Part shown: in pieces, positions 60,503-64,000 of the stretch
Position numbering within the stretch: position 1 is the first letter of the stretch
Layout of the letters: each line of letters begins with the position of its first letter
Assembly (NCBI GenBank): GCA_016124945.1
Contig: WGMT01000035.1
Span: 21,002 to 85,001, forward strand
DNA length: 64,000 bases
Source of the DNA: a bacterium
GTDB taxonomy: Bacteria > Chloroflexota > Anaerolineae > Caldilineales > Caldilineaceae
Direction of reading: 5' to 3'
Made by a program: the position numbers and the translations under genes
Notes under the pieces: model-generated
The model's database searches: none
Told to the model about the DNA's origin: nothing
The model's input: the letters and a program-made list of their open reading frames with translations, nothing else

Positions 60503-60721
60503 ATGAGCGATGAACGTCGACGTTGCCAGGCCAAGACACAATCGGGCTCGCAATGTAAGAACAGCGCTGTGTACGGTTCCACCTACTGCCGCACCCATCA
60601 AGATCAGCCGGAACCGACGCCTGTCCCCACAAAAACAGTGAAAGCGCCCGATTCGCCGCCATCGGATACCGATGTGCGCAGCGAAATCGAGCGCTTTAAG
60701 GCATTCATTTTGGGGAAGTGA
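60503..60721 (+). CDS. Small Cys/His protein, DUF5763-like
   Basis: The 72-residue protein starts MSDERRRCQAKTQSGSQCKN-AVYGSTYCRTH. The spacing C-x8-C-x10-C-x3-H could bind zinc and is a common small-domain pattern (Cxx-T-GxxCK-x-YCxxH). The second half is a Pro/Thr linker and a short helix. Its ribosome-binding site, GATCGGAGTGAAGC, is 7 bases upstream. It ends 4 bp before the stop of the convergent spondin gene. The role is unknown. Confidence 0.75.
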   Translation: MSDERRRCQAKTQSGSQCKNSAVYGSTYCRTHQDQPEPTPVPTKTVKAPDSPPSDTDVRSEIERFKAFILGK

Positions 60722-60724
60722 AAT

Positions 60725-61588
60725 TTACTCCACAACCTCAATCGTGACTTTCACCAACTCGCCTACTGCCGGGTGGCTGTACATGTCGTTAACCAGACGC
60801 ACACTGGTGTCTTCGTCGGCGGGGCCGGTGTTGGGCGCAGACTGGCGCGGTGCCTGATTTTCGCCGACGCCGGGTTCTTCGTTGGCTTCGGTGCCTGCAT
60901 CCCACAAGAATACCTGAGCAGTGACGTCACCGCCAATGGCGTGACCGTCCATGCCGAAGAGGGCAATCCCGTTTTCATTGGGGCCGATAAAGAGATCGTT
61001 GGACTGTACAAGCATCGAGACAAAGGAAAGGTAAGGTGTCTCCGCCGTGGCGGTGAACTCAAATTCATAGGCATTTCCTGGCCGCAATGGACCGGGGGCA
61101 TCCGCGCCCACAGGGGTGTTGAAAATACCGGCAACGGCACCCATGCCAGCCAGCGATTCTTTTAAGCTGGTGGCTGCACCATCCTCAGCCAGTGCTTCCA
61201 GTCCTTTCCCACGATCTGCTTCACCTGTCACGAAGATGGGCCCGGCTTCGCTGTGCAATACCCAAACACCAGGTGCAAATGGCGATGCCGACATATCCTC
61301 GCTCGACACATGCTCGATGCGTACTCGGAAGGTGGTTTCCATGCCCATCATGCCATCTTCCATCATCTTGTCATCTTCCATCATCTTGTCATCTTCCATC
61401 ATCTCATCTTCTTCAGCCATCGCCTCTTCCGTCGGCATGGCCTCGCCTTCCATCATCCCGTCATCTTCCATCATCTCGCCCTGCATGTCACCCCCGGCGG
61501 GCATTGTGGCGGGGATCGGAATCGTACACGCGCCCAACACCAGCGCCGTCATCAAGAAAATCGCCAGGATTGTCGTCTTCGTCTTCAT
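60725..61588 (-). CDS. Spondin-domain lipoprotein with acidic Met-rich linker
   Basis: The product is 287 residues, from the ATG at 61588 after AAAAGGAGATGCACC; the longer frame to 61660 has no signal. It has a lipobox (LVLGAC, Cys21), then about residues 36-85 made mostly of Met, Glu and Asp, with MMEDDK repeated. A spondin_N-type domain follows (TTFRVRIEHVSSEDMS, SPFAPGVWVLHSEAGPIF, then NEEPGVGENQAPRQSAPN, VRLVNDMYSHPAVGELVKVTIEVV). Such bacterial proteins are surface-exposed and of unknown role. The Met/acid tract may bind metal ions. Confidence 0.85.
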   Translation of the reverse strand: MKTKTTILAIFLMTALVLGACTIPIPATMPAGGDMQGEMMEDDGMMEGEAMPTEEAMAEEDEMMEDDKMMEDDKMMEDGMMGMETTFRVRIEHVSSEDMSASPFAPGVWVLHSEAGPIFVTGEADRGKGLEALAEDGAATSLKESLAGMGAVAGIFNTPVGADAPGPLRPGNAYEFEFTATAETPYLSFVSMLVQSNDLFIGPNENGIALFGMDGHAIGGDVTAQVFLWDAGTEANEEPGVGENQAPRQSAPNTGPADEDTSVRLVNDMYSHPAVGELVKVTIEVVE

Positions 61589-61744
61589 TGGTGCATCTCC
61601 TTTTGGGGATTTGGATGTGATTAGCAGCGCCGTTCGCTGCCTTGCTTGAACTCTAGCCATCTGCGGTTACAATAGTCGAACGAAATGGTTAACAGACTCT
61701 TACGGCCTTGCAAACGGCTGGGTGAGGAAAGAGTTTTGTAATAG

Positions 61745-61806
61745 ATCGATGAGATACTAAGACAGTGGGATAATGAGACAGTGGGATAATGAGACAGTGG
61801 GATAAT
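61745..61806. repeat. 16-bp tandem repeat before the response regulator gene
   Basis: The unit gacagtgggataatga is repeated about three times (61758-61806), ending 16 bp before the ATG at 61822. It lies in the likely promoter or leader of the two-component operon, where copy number may affect expression. Confidence 0.65.
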
Positions 61807-61821
61807 GCGAGAGGACGAACA

Positions 61822-62511
61822 ATGAACGGCAGCAAAATTCTGGTTGTAGACGATGAACCAAGCATCAGTGAGGTGGTGAGCCTTTATCTGGAACAGGCCG
61901 GCTATCGGGTGACTGTGGCGCGCGATGGACAGGCAGCGCTGGATGCGTTGGCACGCGACCAGCCGGATCTGGTTGTCCTCGATCTGATGTTGCCCAAGGT
62001 GGATGGCCTGGAGATCACACGCCGACTGCGTTCCGGCGGCAACACGCCGATTATTATGCTCACCGCCCGCAAAGAAGAGACAGACCGCATCGTGGGGCTG
62101 GAGATGGGGGCCGACGACTATGTAGTGAAGCCCTTCAGCCCGCGCGAACTGGTGAGTCGCGTCAAAGCGGTGCTACGCCGTGTAAACTCAACCCCTGCCG
62201 ACAGCCGCCCTCAGGCGCTGACCTTCGGCAATGTGCGCGTGGATCCGAACACACGGCAGGTCCTTGTGCAGGGGAGCGAGGTGTCGCTCACGGTGAAGGA
62301 GTTTGATCTCCTCTGGACACTCGCCACCCACCCGCGACAGGTCTTCAACCGTGATCAACTGCTCGATCTCGTGTGGGGCGTCACCGAATATGTGGACCCC
62401 AGTACCGTGACCGTCCACGTGCGGCGGTTGCGCGAGAAGATCGAGACCGATCCGTCGGATCCCAAACATATCCAGACGATCTGGGGTGTGGGCTACCGCT
62501 TCGATCCTTGA
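61822..62511 (+). CDS. OmpR/PhoB family response regulator
   Basis: The product is 229 residues, from the ATG at 61822 (GCGAGAGGACGAAC upstream). The receiver has VVDDEPS, phospho-acceptor Asp54 in LVVLDLMLPKVDGL, and the Lys in DYVVKPFSPREL. The winged-helix DNA-binding domain spans about 130-228 (VSLTVKEFDLLWTLATHPRQVFNRDQLLDLVWG, then TVTVHVRRLREKIE). It is followed after 66 bp by its histidine kinase. A target gene is not evident; the adjacent lipoprotein gene is divergent and a candidate. Confidence 0.93.
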   Translation: MNGSKILVVDDEPSISEVVSLYLEQAGYRVTVARDGQAALDALARDQPDLVVLDLMLPKVDGLEITRRLRSGGNTPIIMLTARKEETDRIVGLEMGADDYVVKPFSPRELVSRVKAVLRRVNSTPADSRPQALTFGNVRVDPNTRQVLVQGSEVSLTVKEFDLLWTLATHPRQVFNRDQLLDLVWGVTEYVDPSTVTVHVRRLREKIETDPSDPKHIQTIWGVGYRFDP

Positions 62512-62577
62512 CCAGATTTTGGTGGACAGGGATTGGGGGAATCACAAATTAGATACGCAAAAGCCAGGTAAGTGACG

Positions 62578-63846
62578 ATGAACGAAGTAACGCAGAAGAC
62601 GATTTTGATGGACAATCGACGGTCGTGGTTGTTGGCGCTGCGCTTTGCGTTGGGGGTTGTGGCGGTGGTGTTGGGCGCGTTGGCGCTCTTCTTCGCGATT
62701 ATGAACCCGCCCATGGCCGATCTGCGCGCCATGGCGTTTTTTCTGTCCATTACAGCTTTAATTTCTATGGTGACGGGCTACGGATTCTACCGCTCCGGTT
62801 GGATTCACCGTTCCCCACGGTTGAGTTGGACGCTGCTCGGTGGTTATGCGCTTTCGAGCTTGCTCACCTTCCTCAACGTCTTTGTGACGGCGCGCCTGAT
62901 GTTCGCCAGCGAACACGATCTTCTGCTGGCTACGGTGTTGCTGGCCTTCGCTGCGGGCATTGCCATGGTGCTGGGTTACTTCCTCTCCTCCGCGGTGACA
63001 GACAAGATCAGCACCCTGACCCGCGCCGCCAACATCATCGCTGAAGGTGACCTCTCTGTGCGTGTCGCAGCGGGCGGTAGCGACGAGATCTCCCAATTGG
63101 CCGACACCTTCAACAAGATGATTGAGCGTCTTGAAGAAACCAACCGCAAACAGCGCGAACTCGACCGGCTGCGCCGCGACTTGATCGCCTGGGTGGGCCA
63201 CGATCTGCGTACACCCTTGGCCTCGATGCGGGCCATCCTCGAAGCACTGGCCGATGGCGTGGTCACCGAACCGGCCACCGTCAAGCGCTACCTGCTTACC
63301 GCCCAACGCGACATTCAATCGCTCTCCACACTCATTGACGATCTCTTTGAAATGGCGCAGATCGACGCCGGCGGGATGCAGCTAGACAAGCGCGCCAATT
63401 CCGTCGTCGATCTGATTTCGGATACGTTGGAAGGATTTTCGGCCTTAGCCCAGGAAAAGGGCGTCTACCTCTCCGGGCAGGCCGCCAGTGGAGTCGATCC
63501 TGTGCGCATAGACGCACGACAGGTGGGGCGTGTCCTCTCGAATTTGGTGGGCAATGCCATCCGTCATACGCCGGCGGGGGGGCACATCGAGGTACAAGCC
63601 TCGGTGCACGACGCGCAGACTGTCCTCGTGGAGGTATGTGACAGCGGCGAAGGCATTCCGGCCGAAAGCGTGGCGCGTGTCTTCGAGCAATTCTACCGCG
63701 CCGAACAATCGCGCAACCGTGCCACCGGCGGCACCGGGCTTGGTCTCACTATCTCTAAAAGCATTATCGAGGCCCACGGCGGCCAGATCGGCGTCGAAAG
63801 CACCCCTGGACAGGGCGCACGTTTCTACTTCACGCTGCCGAGGTAA
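62578..63846 (+). CDS. Membrane sensor histidine kinase, partner of the OmpR-type regulator
   Basis: The product is 422 residues from the ATG at 62578 (a GTG at 62572 is possible). Four helices (about 17-42, 52-72, 83-108, 113-138) have only short loops, so there is no large external sensor. HAMP follows (SSAVTDKISTLTRAANIIAEGDLSVRV), then His208 in LIAWVGHDLRTPLASMRAIL, and the ATPase domain with NLVGNAIRHTPAGG and DSGEGIPAESVARVFEQFYRAEQSR-GTGLGLTI. It may sense membrane or cytosolic signals, then phosphorylate the regulator. Confidence 0.92.
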   Translation: MNEVTQKTILMDNRRSWLLALRFALGVVAVVLGALALFFAIMNPPMADLRAMAFFLSITALISMVTGYGFYRSGWIHRSPRLSWTLLGGYALSSLLTFLNVFVTARLMFASEHDLLLATVLLAFAAGIAMVLGYFLSSAVTDKISTLTRAANIIAEGDLSVRVAAGGSDEISQLADTFNKMIERLEETNRKQRELDRLRRDLIAWVGHDLRTPLASMRAILEALADGVVTEPATVKRYLLTAQRDIQSLSTLIDDLFEMAQIDAGGMQLDKRANSVVDLISDTLEGFSALAQEKGVYLSGQAASGVDPVRIDARQVGRVLSNLVGNAIRHTPAGGHIEVQASVHDAQTVLVEVCDSGEGIPAESVARVFEQFYRAEQSRNRATGGTGLGLTISKSIIEAHGGQIGVESTPGQGARFYFTLPR

Positions 63847-63862
63847 GAGACTGTTAAGCTTT

Positions 63863-64000
63863 GGACACGGATTTCAGGATTAGCGGGATGGGCGGGTTTG
63901 GACACGGATTTCAGGATTAGCGGGATGGGCGGGTTTGGACACGGATTTCAGGATTAGCGGGATGGGCGGGTTTGGACACGGATTTCAGGATTAGCGGGAT
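63863..64000. repeat. 37-bp tandem repeat at the window end
   Basis: Units of 37 bp (GGACACGGATTTCAGGATT, then agcgggatgggcgggttt) start at 63863, 63900, 63937 and 63974, the last cut by the window edge. Copies are identical, with no spacers. The first 19 bases are the module seen as inverted pairs at 317, 28295 and 28388. Confidence 0.9.

Noticed and set aside
63863..64000. Possible CRISPR array (37-bp period)
   Set aside because: The repeats abut directly with no unique spacers, and no cas gene is in the window.

Overview
The window looks like one chromosome segment of a GC-rich, Gram-negative-type or monoderm environmental bacterium, most plausibly a Chloroflexota member of the Caldilinea/Anaerolineae kind. 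This is inference from style: many Tat-like lipoprotein solute-binding proteins (RRxFL followed by LAAC), ABC importers without their own ATPases, class V aminotransferase and PhyH dioxygenase genes, HDOD and PAS signalling proteins, and a dense load of intergenic hairpin repeats. No rRNA gene or complete transposase is visible. One tRNA-Ser(CGA) is present, and the release factor 2 gene carries its classical programmed +1 frameshift.

Layout. 1-3.3 kb: an ABC-2 exporter operon (ATPase and two permeases, the last cut by the window edge). 3.6-8.8 kb: an unknown protein, a class V aminotransferase, a PhyH-type dioxygenase and a family 5 solute-binding lipoprotein. 9.1-12 kb: a YetF-like membrane protein, a P-loop kinase and an MFS exporter. 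12.3-16.5 kb: a three-gene signalling operon (PAS histidine kinase, receiver-HDOD protein, receiver with a degenerate HD domain). 16.6-19.4 kb, minus strand: a compact five-gene operon that I regard as the most interesting part of the window. It has two small precursor-like peptides sharing an identical lasso-type leader motif (YxxPxLxxxGxxxxxTxG), a PqqD-like recognition protein, an HPr-kinase-like protein and a family 2 glycosyltransferase. The lasso cyclase and the leader protease are absent, and almost nothing follows the leader motif, so this looks like an unconventional RiPP or peptide-tagging system. 19.8-25.7 kb: two sugar-type ABC importers, the second with only a relic of a binding protein nearby. 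25.8-28.2 kb: an unknown protein and an M20 amidohydrolase.

28.2-36.7 kb is an accessory, decayed region: an Arr-type ADP-ribosyltransferase fused to helical repeats, a TetR regulator, small membrane proteins including a divergent paralogous pair around a long palindrome, an SDR, an MNT/HEPN pair, a HigA antitoxin whose HigB toxin has been reduced to its first codons, and three remnants of DNA methyltransferases. 36.7-39.8 kb: a polysaccharide operon (O-antigen ligase-like, GtrA, GT4). 40-44.6 kb: a secreted LVIVD propeller protein facing a chemotaxis receptor across a bidirectional terminator. 44.9-48.8 kb, minus strand: tRNA-Ser, a LarA-like protein, prfB and ftsY. 49-52.9 kb: a peptide/nickel-type importer (binding protein and two permeases). 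53-58.8 kb: a c-type cytochrome lipoprotein, a threonine synthase-like enzyme, rnc, a PEP-utilising enzyme whose catalytic histidine is replaced by glutamine, and a MOSC protein. 58.9-63.8 kb: a di-haem peroxidase, a small cysteine/histidine protein, a spondin-type lipoprotein and an OmpR/histidine kinase pair. The window ends inside a 37-bp tandem repeat.

Intergenic regions repeatedly carry long hairpins built from a few recurring modules: GGACACGGATTTCAGGAT, CCGCAAAGAnCnCAAAGA, ACAGTGCCAGGCAnGGGCC and ATGAATGATGAAT. These modules usually occur as facing pairs around a short spacer, and one pair forms the 3' ends of two convergent genes.
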